Positions 48,349 to 60,785 of a stretch of DNA of 64,000 bases are shown piece by piece; the stretch's first letter is position 1, and every line of letters begins with the position of its first letter. The stretch spans positions 5,704,001 to 5,768,000 of the forward strand of contig BSBN01000829.1 of the NCBI GenBank assembly GCA_027924645.1. Reading direction: 5' to 3'. The DNA is from Cunninghamia lanceolata. Taxonomy: Eukaryota > Streptophyta > Pinopsida > Cupressales > Cupressaceae. The notes beneath the pieces are model-generated. The model was given only the letters and a program-made list of their open reading frames with translations. It had not been told where the DNA came from and ran no database searches. The translations under genes were made by a program, and so were the position numbers.

Positions 48349-49038
48349 ACTTTCTGATTGTCCTCAATATAGCTCAAAACCCTAATGGTTAAGCCATGGT
48401 TCAAACCCTAGGTTATGGCATTAAATGTAGGTGAACCAACCTCTCAAAAATATCTCTGAATATGTGTCAAATCTGGGTGAAAATATGCCCCTTTCTAAAA
48501 CCCTAGTAGCTCAGAAGTAAATTCTGCAACCTATTTGTCATTATGTTTTATCTGCATTTGGGTCTTCTCATTGATGTCCCTTGACTTTCTGCACTTCATC
48601 CTTATCTTCCCTTGGCTTCTAAAATCTGATCCTCTTCTAGGATGTCACTACCATTAAGTTCTAGCCTCCTCTTGAGCTACAAACCTGAAAAAATAGATCA
48701 GCAATAAGTGCCATCACTATTAAATAATGAGAAACAAAAATACCTATTAGATCCAAGTGGGGCTGAGCAAAAATTGTGACTATCGGGTCAAAATCTGCAA
48801 AAAATGTGTTCATATTGCGCAACTGCATCAAAAACCTACCGGGTCAACCATCGTGGACCAAAAATGATGCGAACATAGGGTCAAAATGGGTTGAAAACTA
48901 TAAAAACCCTATCGCTAAATATTTCCCACCTGTCGGCGCCAAAAAACCTTCATCTATTGGCCCTAAAAATTCCCACCGACTTCCTCCTGTTTGGCTGAAA
49001 ACGGCCCCTTATCTCCCTTTAAATAGAAATGGTACTAT

Positions 49039-49838
49039 GGAGAGTGACACGTGGCACGCTCTGCACAAGGGGCTTCGAGACTTTTCTCTATGAAGGAGGC
49101 AACACTTGTCGCATTCCGTGCCTCCATTTGAAAACTACTTCGAAACCTTTGAAAATTATTAGACTCTCGCGGAAAGTGACACTTGCCACTATCCACGAGA
49201 CTATTGCCACTTTTGAAACTATTGGCAGATAGTGGCACATGGCATCTTCTACATCGTTGCTGAGTCCTTAAGGGGCAGGGTAGGTCATACTTCGGAGGGT
49301 GACACTTGTCACACTCTGCAGGGCTCTTTGAAACTTTTTAGAAACTGCGGAAACTACTGTGGAAGGCACCACGTGGTGTCTTCCGTGTGACCCTTGAAAC
49401 TGTTAGAAACTCTTAAGAAACCATTGCGGAGGACCCTACGGAGAGTGACACATGTCACGATCTGTGCAACTGTTGAAACTAATGGAAACTTGTGAGAAAC
49501 CTTGCGGAAGGCGACACTTGTCATCTTCCACACAATCTTGAAATTATTAAGAAACCACTGTGGAAGGTGCCACATGGCGTCTTCCGCGAGACTATTGAAA
49601 CTTTAAGGGAACAATCGCGGAAGGAGACACGTAGTGTCCTCCACACAACACTTGAAACTTTTTAAGAAACACTCCATGAGAGTTAGAAACTATTTGGAAA
49701 CTATTTAAAGCCCATGGATGGTTTAAAATTAAAGGGGCTATTGTGGATGGTGACACTTGTCTCCTTTCGCGTGACTCTGGAAACCATTTGAAACTGGCGT
49801 GAAACTCATGCAGAATGTGACACTTGGCATGCTCCGCG
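49039..49838. repeat. Array of 12 degenerate palindromes in E5 left LTR
   Basis: Units of about 28 bp recur at about 49039, 49094, 49168, 49223, 49293, 49359, 49438, 49504, 49560, 49617, 49743 and 49810. Each has arms like GCGGAAG and CTTCCGC around a core like TGACACNTGTCA or CACCACGTGGTG. One core (49367-49378) is a perfect 12-bp palindrome with CACGTG in the middle. Between units, GAAACT words recur. Single-base differences are mostly C/T and G/A, so the ancestral unit was probably a full palindrome centred on CACGTG. Confidence 0.82.
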
Positions 49839-50184
49839 TAGCTGCTAAAACACTTAGAAATATTTTAATGAAACATTTGAAACTTTGAAATATTTAAACC
49901 TAATAGTGCATTTTACCAAAATGGGCATAACTTGAAAAATATGGCAAATTTTCAGATGATTCAAAAAGCAACCCTAGCTCATTTTTGATAAGGAATCCAA
50001 CCATACCATGCACTGGCACTTAAAATGCATTTTCTCACTAATTTTATCAACATTTGCAAATTTCACTCTCTTTTCCCTTACCACCAAGGACAAACCCACA
50101 AAAACAGAAGCAAAAAGCAAAGCCATAGTAGGGGTCCCTATTTTGCTAAGGAGTAAAATGGGGCGTGTTGTGAACATCACAACA

Positions 50185-51156
50185 ATTAGAAACCAAACAA
50201 AACAACCAAATTCAAGGCCTCCAAGAAAATTAAGTGAAATAAATGCATAACTTCTGACTATCCATCTTGTAAATTATTATTCAACTTGAGACCTAAGGCA
50301 TTCAATAAGGGTGCATGAATTTTTATTTTTAATTTAATTGTGTGCACATGATTAATAAGCCTCATCTTGAAGATCGGTTGAACAAACCAGTGACTGACAT
50401 TAGCCTACATAGGTGAGGATATTCCCTCATAGCTGACCGGATAGAGCCTTGCTTCCAACGAGCGTCTATAGCCCTGACAAGGTTATCGTTACAATTCTCC
50501 TAAGTAGAGCCCCACTGCAAGCAAGCGTCTATAGCCCCGGTGGAGTTACGTAGATGGCTTAATCTAGATTTTTAGTATAATCCACTTTATTTATTTTTTA
50601 TTATTTTTTTATTTCTGATTTTGAAAGAGATTTCACAAGATATAGCAATTTGTAGCTTCATGATGCAAGGAGTGGACACTTGCTGAAATTAAGATGAGAA
50701 TTGTAATGGTAGCAAGGGTGACCTTTGATTTTTCATCTAATATCTACACTGGTAGGTTCAACAAACCCAAGGATTTTAGGTGTGTCATCGTGAGAAACTT
50801 GCCTCAAATTCTCAATCACATTTATTGAATACAAAATTTCAGAAGATAAATAACTCTCTACATTCATGACAGTCACAACAAGTTATGTGTAAATTGCAAA
50901 TGATTAACCTGAATATCCTAAATTTATACTGTTTTCAATGGTTGCTAGGCTGCTCCTTAATACTCTAAAGTAAAATAAAGATCCCTACTGAGGAGACAAC
51001 AAACAAACCAACCAAATAGACTGTACAAAAAGCAAAAAAGCAGAAAAAACTATACAAACAAAAACAAGACAACAAACAGAAAACAAAACAGAAAAAGAAG
51101 AACTGGACATTACTTACACTATTTTACACCAAAACGGGCTGCCCTCTACCTCAGGC
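50185..51156 (-). other. E5 3' untranslated region
   Basis: Non-coding stretch between integrase and the 3' LTR. It includes two copies of GAGCGTCTATAGCCC/AAGCGTCTATAGCCC near 50459 and 50526 and an A-rich run near 51025-51100. No purine tract on the coding strand next to the LTR. Confidence 0.6.
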
Positions 51157-52440
51157 CTAGAAATAGTGTTTTAGATATTGGCCATTAACTGGTAATGGCA
51201 CGTCTTCTCTAGTCAAGGTCTTAAGTCTAAATGTATTGTCTCCTATTATTTCTGAGACTTGTAATGGACCTAGCCATAGTTTATTGAATTTTCCATGGCT
51301 TCCTTTCTTTTCATGTGCTTTGTCCCAGCACAACACTAAGTTTGATATCCTAAATGTTTTGACTCTTGCCCTTTTATCAAACCACCTCTTAACAACCACT
51401 TGTTGTTTGGCAAACCTCTCGATGGCTTGACCTCTTTTCTCATCTAATTGTAGCATTTGTACTATTCTGGCTTCCCTATGGTCATCAAAGCCTAGATACT
51501 CATTAGCAAACTTCCAGGTTGGTATTCTCAGATTTACTGGAAGTATGGGATTAGTCCCATAAACTAAATGATAAGGTGTGCTACCTAAAGCTGTCTTAAA
51601 CTTGGTCCTATCTACCCATAATGCATATCTTAACAGGGTATTCCACTCTCCAGGACTCTTTGCAACCAAATTTTTGATTATATCTAACAAAATTTTATTC
51701 GTTGATTCAGCCAATCCATTACCTTGAGGGTAATAATTTGAAGAAAACGTTAAAATAATCTCGTATTCAAATGCCTATTTAGAAAACTTTAAAGAAGAGA
51801 AAGCAGGGCCATTATCACATACCAATGAATAGGAAGTTCCAAACCTTGTGATGATGTTTTCTTCAAGAAACTTGATAACTACCTCAGTTGTGGAGAATTT
51901 ACAGTGGGTAGCCTTAGTCCACCTTGTACAATAGTCTATTACTGTCAGTATAAATTTGTGTCATGCAGAAGATGGGGGATTGATGACTCCAATAAAATCC
52001 AAGGCCCACTGTGCAAACGGTCTTGATTCAATCACAGGTTGTAGTGGATTGGCCTGATTTCTCCCTTTATCTGCTATAGTCTGACAGGTGTGGTAACTTC
52101 TGATGTGACTCTCAGTATCTTTGAACATCGTGGGCCAGTAATAGCCCACCCTCAGTATTTTGTGTGTCGTAGCTAGATGGGAACCATGGCTAGTTCCGTA
52201 CATGTCATGTAGTTCTGTCAACACTTTATCTGCTTCAGCTCTATTTAGGCATCTCAGATAAATTCCATCGTGGTTCTTCCTAAATAGAAGACCCCCTTGC
52301 ACCATATATTTTTGTGCTTTAACCTTCAAAGCTCTCCTCTGAGAAGCTTTCATTCTATTTGGGTACTTTCTAGCTATCAAGAAGACGTTTAAATCATCAT
52401 ACCAGTCTGATGCATTCTGGGAATTCAATACGTACTGCTA
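51157..52440 (-). pseudogene. E5 integrase
   Basis: In one frame on the minus strand: zinc-binding part GTSHGSHLATTHKILRVGYY with SYHTCQTIADKGR, core with WALDFIGVINPP (first Asp), SLVCDNGPAF (second Asp, near 51805) and GLAESTNKILLDIIKNLVA (Glu). The C-terminal part is intact from 51714 to the stop at 51157 and ends LPVNGQYLKHYF, without a chromodomain. Stops near 51959 (TGA region), 51780 and 52438. The core catalytic residues look complete. Confidence 0.88.
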
Positions 52441-54224
52441 TTTTATCAAATCTGGATCCGTATTTGCTATTGTTTGCACCAACGCCTGCCCTCTAACTAG
52501 CTTCATGGGAATGATTTCCATGTCAAACTCCTACAGCGTGGTGATCCACTTGGCTCTTTTTTCTCCAGGTTTGTTCTGCATCAGCAACATCTTTACTGTT
52601 GCGTCGGGCACTATGGCTTTGACCTGGCTCCACAGAATGTAGTGTTTGAATTTTTTCACAGCCTTAATTAATGCAAATGTTTGCCTCTCGGTGTCTAGAT
52701 ACCCCAGCTGTGCATCCTTCAAAGGCGCACTCATAAATGCGATGGGCCTCTCTTCGTTGTTTTCACCTTTCTATGTCAAGGCAGCCGCGACTGAATGAGA
52801 AGATGCAAAAGAGTAGATGTAAAATGGGCTTGTGTAGTCTGGACTTGCCAATACAGGAGCATTAGAAATTGCCTCCTTGATATCTTCAAATGCAGCCTTA
52901 GCCACAGGCATCCATTCTATCTGTGCATCTTTCTTTAACATTGCATTTAACAGCTGCACAATCTCTACAAAACCTGTGATAAACTTCTGAACAAAGTTAA
53001 TTTTACCAAAAAATGATTTCAACTCTTTCCTACTATTTGGTATTTGCAAATTTTTTATGGATTCTATTCTATCTAGATCAACTGAAATTCCATCTTCAGA
53101 AATGACATGGCCTAATAATTTACCTTCAGTTACACCAAATATACATTTCTTAGGATTAAGGGAAATCCCATACCTTTCACATCACTTGAGTATTTTCCTA
53201 AGATCTTCAGCGTGAGTGGATGCATCCTTGGAATACATAGTCAAATCATCCATATACACAACAATGCACTTACCAGATAATCCACGGAACGCAATGTCCA
53301 TGGCTCTCTGAAAAGTGGCACCTGCATTGATCAGACCAAAAGGCATTCTTCTATATGCCTAATTTCCCCATTTACAAGTGAAGGTGGTTTTTAGTTTATC
53401 TTCTCTATCAATTAAGACCTGGTTATAACCTGAAAAACCATCTAAAAAAGACATCATCTTTGCTCTATTTACTGCTTGCAGTACTTCGTCTATTGGAGGC
53501 AGACAATAATTATCCTTTTCAGATGCTTTGTTTAGATTTTTAAAGTCTACGCATAACCTGATGTCTCCATTTTTCTTCCTCAGTGGTATTAAGTTAGCTA
53601 CCCAGACTGAATGTCTGACTGGAAAAATTATTCCAGTAGATAGCAATTTTTTTACTTCCTCAAAGATTAAAGGCTCCAGAATGGTGTTCACAAGCCTTTG
53701 TTTCTACCTAAATGGCTTAACCTCTTTTCTTAAAGGTATTACGTGAGTTATGATGGACTCATCAAATGTTTACAAGTCTTCATACGTCCATGCTATTACA
53801 TGTTTATAATCTTTCAGAGTGTCTAAAACCTCTTTTCTAATTTTCTCAGAGCAAGCCTTTCTGATTAGTACATTTTGTGGATTTTGCTCTGTCCCTAAGT
53901 TATGTAAGTTGCACTTACACCCTTCTGTTTTGGGCAAGTCCTGTTTCATTACTCCATCAAAGTCAAAGATATGTTCTAATTCAAGTACTCCTTTGGGTAA
54001 GAAGTTGCTCTTCAAGTTGATTATATCCTCTTCGTCCCATGTTATTTTAGGCCTTTCTTGTTCATCAATGATTTGAGCCTCAAATGCCTCATTACAAGCC
54101 AGAAAATCAATAATTCGCTGATCCCCTCCAAATACCTGAAAGTGTGTAATGTTGTCTGGTATACTGGGCACATTAACTAACTCAACAGCAACCATCTCAA
54201 TCCTGAAAGTGTCAATGGTTCTAA
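52441..54224 (-). pseudogene. E5 reverse transcriptase and RNase H
   Basis: A lead-in (VPSIPDNITHFQVFGGDQRI, LGTEQNPQNVLIRKACSEKI, HVIAWTYEDL) is followed by the reverse transcriptase: IIFPVRHSVWVANLIPLRKK, LCVDFKNLNKASEKDNYCLP, SFLDGFSGYNQVLID, MPFGLINAGATFQRAMDIAF, VVYMDDLTMYS near 53245-53280. RNase H follows: FYIYSFASSHSVAAALT, LGYLDTERQTFALIKAVKKF. The catalytic first Asp of RNase H is Ser in YSFASS. Stops near 53768, 53704, 53357, 53186 and 52769. Reads in one frame, one base off from the upstream gag-protease frame. Confidence 0.88.
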
Positions 54225-56444
54225 TGTACTAGCAGCAACTGCTAGTGCATCTAGCCTATGATTTAACTCTCTGGGGATATGCTCTAATTTGAACGCATCA
54301 AACACATCTATTAAACCCCATACCCTATGTCTGTAATTAATCATTTTCTTGTAATTGCAGGCATATAGTTTCCTCACTTGTCTGACTACTAATTCATAGT
54401 CTGAAAATACTCTGATCATTTTCACCCTTTTCTTGATGGCCATGACAAGTCCCAAAATTAAGGCTTCATATTCAACAATATTGTTAGTACAGGAAAATTG
54501 CAATCTATATGCTACCAGATGTAATTTACCCTGAGGATCTATGAGTTCAACACCTGCACCCACACCCTGTTTTGATTTGGACCCATCACATTTTAACGTC
54601 CACATGCCCTCTTTACTTTTATGACCTTTTATCTTGGCATGCTTTGTCTCTTTTATCGCCTGTAGGGTGTTGTCCTGTTTATTCATGGGTTTTTCTATTT
54701 GGTTAACTTGCATATGAGTGTTTTTAGTTTGTGACTTAGAAAGAAAACTACCCTTGTCCTTTATTTCTTCCCCTAAATCTGGAATCGGGGCATCTACATC
54801 ATCCTGAACATATTTTTGTGTTTGATCAGGATTCTCATTTTCCTCTTGTAACTCTATCCTCCCTATGCATTTTTTGTATTCATATTCAATGATGTCTTTG
54901 CATATTTCACAACTCTCCTCAGAATGTTTCCTATCATGGACTCTACACCTATTTTTATACAATTTACATTGGACCAGGAGATTGTGTTTAACGTACTCTT
55001 CCACCTCTTGTCTAATGGCATGACCAAATTTATCTATTGCATTGTTTTCTTCATCTGAAGAATTTTCATCAGACTTAATGAATAATGCTATCCTATTGCT
55101 GACACATTTTTTTCTAATGTTTAAAATCATGATCTCTTCAATCTGCACCTCATTATTGGTAATTCTATAGACACCAGGTTCAACAGTAGCATATAATATT
55201 TCATTAGTTCGATTATACTCTGTTATCATATGTTTCATCCTTGGCTCTGCCTCTATTCTAATATGGTTTGGGACACCTCTCCAAGGTAGCCACATATGTG
55301 AAAAGTCAGTGGCCATATATCCATTTAATGTCTTGGACCAATCCCTACTCAGCAACATTCCATAATTTATGGGTATATCCACTACTTGAATATCAATGAT
55401 TTGGCTTACCCTCGGGTCTGAAGCTAATTGCATTTGAATGTTCATGAGTTCTCCTATCATGCTAAACTCAGTCTTATCTAATTGCGTGAAAACCTTGGCA
55501 GATTTGGTGGGAGTCAGCCCGAGAGTTTTACATATTCCTAAGGGCATTACGTTGGCTGAGGCACCAGAGTCTACCATGTAGTTGTGTATATTCTTCCCAC
55601 ACAATCTAATAGTTAACAAGAAAGGGGGAGTATCCCTCTTATCTGCATGTATTACTATATTTGTATTGGAAGGGTGCTCAACTTTCTTATTTTTCTCTTT
55701 AGGCGGTGAATCTCTATTAGGAACAGTTATATCAGTAGAAACCTCGTCTATCATGGATGTATCTAGAGATTTTATAAAAGCACCTCTGATCCCTAGGGTT
55801 TTCAATAATTCATTTAGAGGTATACTGACCTTAATTTTCTTTATTTCCTCTGACAAGTAACTCATTAATCTTTTTGTCTGTATTGTTTCAGTTTTACTTG
55901 TTTGATCCTTTTGTATTGTTGTTCCACTATTTGTGTGTTGATTAGCTTTAAGTATGGCAAGATTATTGCTGGCATTCTGATCTAGAGGTGTATTGAAGTT
56001 ATTCAGGGGAATGGAAGTCGTGAAAGGTCCTCCTGGCCTAGGGTTGTTCCTCAAATTGTAGGTGTGGTTTTTATTTGTCTGTTGAAAGGCCTGCACCTCT
56101 TCTGTTTCAGCTAATATCTCATTTTTAGATTCAAAGGGAAATTGAAAAGCATTTAACACAAATGCTGATTCAGGATAAAGATTTTCACAACAGTATGGTT
56201 CATCTTTTAGCAATTCATCCTCTTTCTCTTCTGTAGTTGCAAAGGTAAATGTTTCTAAGACTAATGCTATGTCATATCCTGAGGGTACTACCTCATTACC
56301 CTTGGGAATGAGAAATTCAGAGGTAGGAGGCTGGACATCTATATTAAAAATGCTGGCTACTAAGTGGAACTGTGGGTAGTCGTGCTCAACATGGGCATTG
56401 ATATTGTGAAATCTACACCAATTTTTGGGTGTTGTACTGGCCAT
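54177..56444 (-). pseudogene. E5 zinc knuckle, protease and RNase H-like domain (755 codons open)
   Basis: The longest open stretch in the window. It begins with a zinc-knuckle-like WCRFHNINAHVEHDYPQF (C-x2-H-x4-H-x4-C with the last Cys now Tyr). About residue 290 is the protease YMVDSGASANVMPLGICKTL, with D-S-G intact, and about residue 370 MLLSRDWSKTLNGYMATDFS. A linker with a CX2C-like CRVHDRKHSEESCEICKDII follows. From about residue 620 comes an RNase H-like domain: WTLKCDGSKSKQGVGAGVEL, CTNNIVEYEALILGLVMAIK, VFSDYELVVRQV and HIPRELNHRLDALA, so Asp, Glu and Asp are present. The frame ends by a one-base shift near 54225; the following reverse transcriptase is in another frame. An in-frame stop separates it from gag just before 56444. 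Confidence 0.85.
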
Positions 56445-57976
56445 TCAGATGCTAGCCATTTCTTTCACATCATGATTATCTATATTCTCAAAAGGAGAGG
56501 CTAGAGTACCATTGTTGGGCCCAGTGTTCCATGTCTTGGGTGGCCTAGGTTGATTTTGATTTCTATTATTATTGCCCTAGGTCCTATTATCTATCACTGG
56601 CCCTCTATTTTGCATTGGTTGCCCCTGGTTGGGGCCTTGATGCTGATTATAGTTTTGGTTCTAATTGTACTACAGATTTTGATTGAAACTATAGTTCTGA
56701 TTTTGGCCTTGGTTGTGATTCTGATGTTGATCGTAGTTTTGGTTGCCTCTTCCATAGAGGTTCTCGTTTCTTAGTTGTGTCACTTCAGTGGTTAACCTTT
56801 TCAAATGTGTAGTGATCTCTTTGATCCTTTCCCTATCCTCCTATGCTTTTGTCATAGTTGTATCCCTAGGAGGTTGGAAGAAAGGCTAACCATTATTTTG
56901 ACTGTTATTGGAAGTGCTACCCGTGTAAGGAGTTATAGCTTGGATTGGGGTAGGACTATACACAGGTGTGTAAGAAGGAACTAGATTTAATAGTGGAGTG
57001 TGCTGCATAGGGGCTCCATTCCATGGTTGTGCCTAATTCTGCACCCCAAAATTCCCTCCATTAACAAATGGGCTATAAGTTGTATGTCTCATCTCTTGGT
57101 TCTCTGAGGCTGCCTCTTTGTAGGCTTTGGATATTAAATCTATGTAAGGTTTTCTTTTGACAAACATGGCAGTTAAAGGATCCAAGGCTGCATAGTACAT
57201 AGCCAACAAGGGATCATCATCCACGATATAAGGGGCTACTAGCCTAGAGTAGGCCTTTTGAAATCTATCATTGAAATTATCAATCAGCTCTCCCTCACCT
57301 CGTTTTATAGTAACCAATTTATGATACAAAGCGCAAGGGTCAATGGGTCCTCTAAATCTTGACAGAAATGCTTCTTCCATAAGTGACCAAGAAGAAACAT
57401 AACTGTTGGGTAAGTTTACATACCAGTTAGAGGCTTGTTCATTAAAGGTGTAGGGAAACAATCTACACACAACATCCTCGTGCTCTAACATAGCCCTAAA
57501 ACATGCTTCCTTAAATATTCTAATATGATCCTCTGGATCTTGATGTAACTAGCACTTGGGACATATCTTTTCTAGATTTTGGGGCATCTCATGATAATCA
57601 TGGAAGAATATGAGAGAATGAACATTGAAATAAGCCATTGCAGGTGTTTGAGCTTGACCTAAACCTGTAGAAATACCTAGGTTGATTGGTGGGATAGGAT
57701 TTCTAGGAGGATTAGGACCTCCAGGAGTGCCTGAATCAAGATTTAAAGATCTGAATAGTCATCTGTCAGGACTCACAATACAACGGATGTTAAAAGGTGA
57801 CCCAGGAGGTGTTCTAGATGAACTTCCTGCTTGTGATATTTTAGGATTCCAAATCAAAGGGCTCTTACTTCGCCTTATATCAGGTAGTTGCACAAATATA
57901 TCTCCTGAACTGAATCTAGACCTAGTCACTCTATCACTATTATTAGCCAGTTTGAAACAAACCCTAACTCAAATGA
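56445..57976 (-). pseudogene. E5 gag
   Basis: On the minus strand, a capsid-type domain at 57491-57033: VCRLFPYTFNEQASNWYVNL, SWSLMEEAFLSRFRGPIDPC, IKRGEGELIDNFNDRFQKAY. Upstream, in the same frame, Pro/Gly-rich sequence and a segment MAYFNVHSLIFFHDYHEMPQ near 57640, with a TGA near 57758 and a TAG near 57550. Downstream, 57030-56450 is rich in Asn, Gln and Arg and carries several TAG or TAA stops. The start codon is uncertain. The long hydrophobic frame on the opposite strand at 56550-56774 is only a shadow. Confidence 0.8.
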
Positions 57977-57995
57977 GGCCCTCCTTCTAGCACTA
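57977..57995 (-). other. E5 primer-binding-site candidate
   Basis: On the minus strand, TAGTGCTAGAAGGAGGGCC starts six bases after the LTR end (CCAACA). If the first bases were TGG it would be a normal primer site, so it looks like a one-base-decayed version. tRNA not assigned. Confidence 0.5.
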
Positions 57996-58001
57996 GAAAA
58001 C

Positions 58002-60780
58002 TGTTGGAATGATTGTTTTGATGCAATCATAACAATAAGTTAAAATTCACATATAATGAACTGAAACTATACTTGAAAGATAAGAAGGAATCATTTAAGA
58101 TTTACTTTATCCCAAGTCTACAATGGTACTGTTGGTCAAATTCAGTTGGTCAATGTGAAGTTGTAATGTTCAAGGGGCCTTATGTAGTTTAGGGTTTCTT
58201 TGCAGTTTACTGGACTAAAACTATGCAAAAGATCATAAGATATGTCAATACTTTTTCATTCCCTTGCATAAAAGTATTTCTGTGCTGCAAAGCTTTAGAT
58301 GTTTGTATTGAATTATTGCAACCTTCCTCTTTATATAATTATGAAAACTTGTCTACTTTTAACTCTTTTGTTCATGCTTCTTCAAATATGAGATAAACTT
58401 CCTTCAAATTTCTACGTTTTTAGCTAAATATTTCATATGGGTTGGGAAAAGTTAGAAAGATCTAATCTAAAGATCATTTACTCTGCCAAAGGATTGAATT
58501 GTTCTGTTATGCACTATGTAAATCATACAACAATTTGATCAAATCCACAGTAAAAACTTTAAATGTAAGTTCTGAGCATTTTCACAAACATACATTTAAA
58601 ATTGCAAGGTCTCAAAGAAAATATTTCAAAACACAGAGAAGAGTAGAAGAACACTTAGAAGATAGATGCAGAACTCCAAATTATATTGTATTAGAAATAA
58701 ACAGTCATACATGATTTACAATGTTGGAATGACTCTTATTTTCATTTATCAAATTACAGAGAACTTACAAGCTTTACAGATACAGTAAGGAAGCCAGACA
58801 TTCCACGCACACCTTACTGCAGACAAACAGGTGACCTCCTTCCTCTACTTCTAATCTAAACTAAGCTAAAATCCCTGTGTGTTCCTAAGAATCCCTGTTG
58901 TAGCCCCTATTGTAAATATTACAATGTATTAAGGCACAATATATGGACTTTCTGATTGTCCTCAATAAGGTCAAAATGCTAATGGTTAAGCCATGGTTCA
59001 AACCCTAGGTTACAACATTAAATGTAGGTGAACCAACCTCTCAAAAATATCTCTGAATATGTGTCAAATCTGGGTGAAAATATGCCCCTTTCTGAAACCC
59101 TAGTAGCTTAGAAGTAAATTCTACAACCTATTTGTCATTATGTTTTATCTGCATTTGGGTCTTCTCATTGATGTCCCTTGACTTTCTGCACTTCATCCTT
59201 ATCTTCCCTTGGCTTCTGAAATCTGATCCTCTTCTAGGATGTCACTACCATTAAGTTCCAGCCTCCTCTTAAGCTGTAAACCTGAAAAAATAGGTCAGCA
59301 ATAACTGTCATCACTATTAAATAATGATAAACAAAAATACCTATTAGATCCAAGTGGGGCTGAGCAAAAATTGTGACTATTGGGTCAAAATCTGCAAAAA
59401 ATGTGTTCATATTGTGCAACTGCGTCAAAAACCTACTGGGTCAACCATCGCGGACCAAAAATGATGTGAATGCAGGGTCAAATGGGTTGAAAACTATAAA
59501 AACCCTATCGCTAAATATTTCCTGCCTGTCGGTGCCAAAAAATCTTCGTCTATTGGCCCTGAAAATTCCCACCGACTTCTTCCTGTTTGGCTGAAAATGG
59601 CCCCTTATCTCCCTTTAAATAGAAATGGTGCCATGGAGAGTGACATGTGGCACGCTCTGCGCAAGGGGCTTTAAGACTTTGCTCTATGCGGGAGGCGACA
59701 CTTGTCGCATTCCGCACCTCCATTTGAAAAATACTTTGAAACCTTTAAAAATTTTTAGACTCTCATGGAAAGTGACACTTGCCACTATTCGTGAGACTGT
59801 TGCCACTTTTGAAACTATTGGCGGAAGGTGCCATGTGGCATCTTCTACATTTCTACTGAGTCCTTAAGGGGTAGGGTAGGTCATACTTTGGAGGGTGACA
59901 CTTGTCACACTCCGCGGGGCTCTGCGAAACTTTTTAGAAACTGCAAAAACTACTGTGGAAGGCACCATGTGGTGTCTTCCATGTGACCCTTGAAACTGTT
60001 AGAAACTCTTAAGAAACCATCGCAGAAGACCTTGCAGAGAGTGACATATGTCATGATCTGCGCAACTATTGAAACTTATGGAAACTTGGGAGAAACCTTG
60101 CGGAAGGAGACACTTGTCATCTTCCGCACAATCTTGAAATTATTAAGAAACCATCGCGGAAGGTGCCACATGGCGTCTTCTACGAGAATGTTGAAACTTT
60201 AAGGGAACAATTGCGGAAGGAGACACGTAGTGTCATCCACGCAACACTTGAAACTTTTTAAGAAACACTTCGCGGGAGTTAGAAACTATTTGGAAACTAT
60301 TTAAAGCCTGCAGATGGTTTAAAATTAAAGGGGCTATTGCGGATGGTGACACTTGTCTCCTTCCGCGTGACTCTTGAAACTGTTTGAAACTGGCGCAAAA
60401 CTCATGCAGAATGTGACACTTGGCATGCTCCACGTAGCTACTAAAACACTTAGAAATATTTTAATGAAACATTTGAAACTTTGAAATATTTAAACCTGAT
60501 AGTGCATTTTACCAAAATGGGCATAACTTGAAAAATATGGCAAATTTTCAGATGATTCAAAAAGCAACCTTAGCTCATTTTTGACAAGAAATCCAACCAT
60601 ACCATGCACTAGCACTTAAAATACATTTTCTCACTAATTTTATCAAAGTTTGCAAATTTCACTCTCTTTTCCCTTACCACCAAGGACAAACCCACAAAAA
60701 CAAAAGCAAAAAGCAAAGCCACAGCAGGGGTCCCTATTTTGCTAAGGAGTAAAATGGGGCGTGTTGTGAACATCACAATA
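58002..60780 (-). repeat. E5 5' LTR (right)
   Basis: 2,779 bp, with TGTTGGAATG at the left end and CATCACAATA at the right end (CATCACAACA in the other LTR). It holds about 240 bp at 58020-58250 that the left LTR lacks. Followed by GTATC, the target duplication. Confidence 0.9.
59634..60436. repeat. Palindrome array in E5 right LTR
   Basis: Same 12-unit array as in the left LTR. Some arms are better preserved here (GCGGAAGG...TCTTCCGC near 60101-60128) and others worse, so the two copies together show the ancestral unit. Confidence 0.82.
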
Positions 60781-60785
60781 GTATC

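Larger units (their letters stand above)
47646..50184 (-). repeat. E5 3' LTR (left)
   Basis: 2,539 bp, collinear with 58002-60780 but lacking about 240 bp near its left end. TGTTGGTGATTGTTTT joins directly to CATTTC, whereas the right LTR has the extra segment between two TTTT runs. It contains the palindrome array described separately. Confidence 0.9.
47646..60780 (-). mobile_element. E5: minus-strand Ty3/gypsy element with RNase H before RT
   Basis: A 13,135-bp element. Both ends carry inverted TGTTG...CAACA termini (one changed to CAATA at 60780), with an exact GTATC target duplication at 47641-47645 and 60781-60785. Coding strand minus: gag at about 57.9-56.45 kb, protease and an RNase H-like domain to 54.18 kb, then reverse transcriptase, RNase H and integrase to 51.16 kb. 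A primer-site-like sequence lies next to the right LTR. No clear polypurine tract is visible beside the left LTR. It is not a chromovirus and looks Tat/Athila-like. Inserted near the 3' end of E3. Confidence 0.92.

Noticed and set aside
50185..50250. Polypurine tract of E5
   Set aside because: On the coding (minus) strand the bases next to the 3' LTR are T/G-rich; no purine run is visible.
54177..54230. Programmed frameshift between E5 protease-RNase H ORF and reverse transcriptase
   Set aside because: No slippery heptamer or clear hairpin seen; a single-base indel near 54225 explains it.
56550..56774. Strongly hydrophobic + strand frame, like a membrane protein
   Set aside because: It is the shadow of the Asn/Gln-rich E5 gag on the minus strand; AT/GT-rich codons give Ile, Leu and Val.
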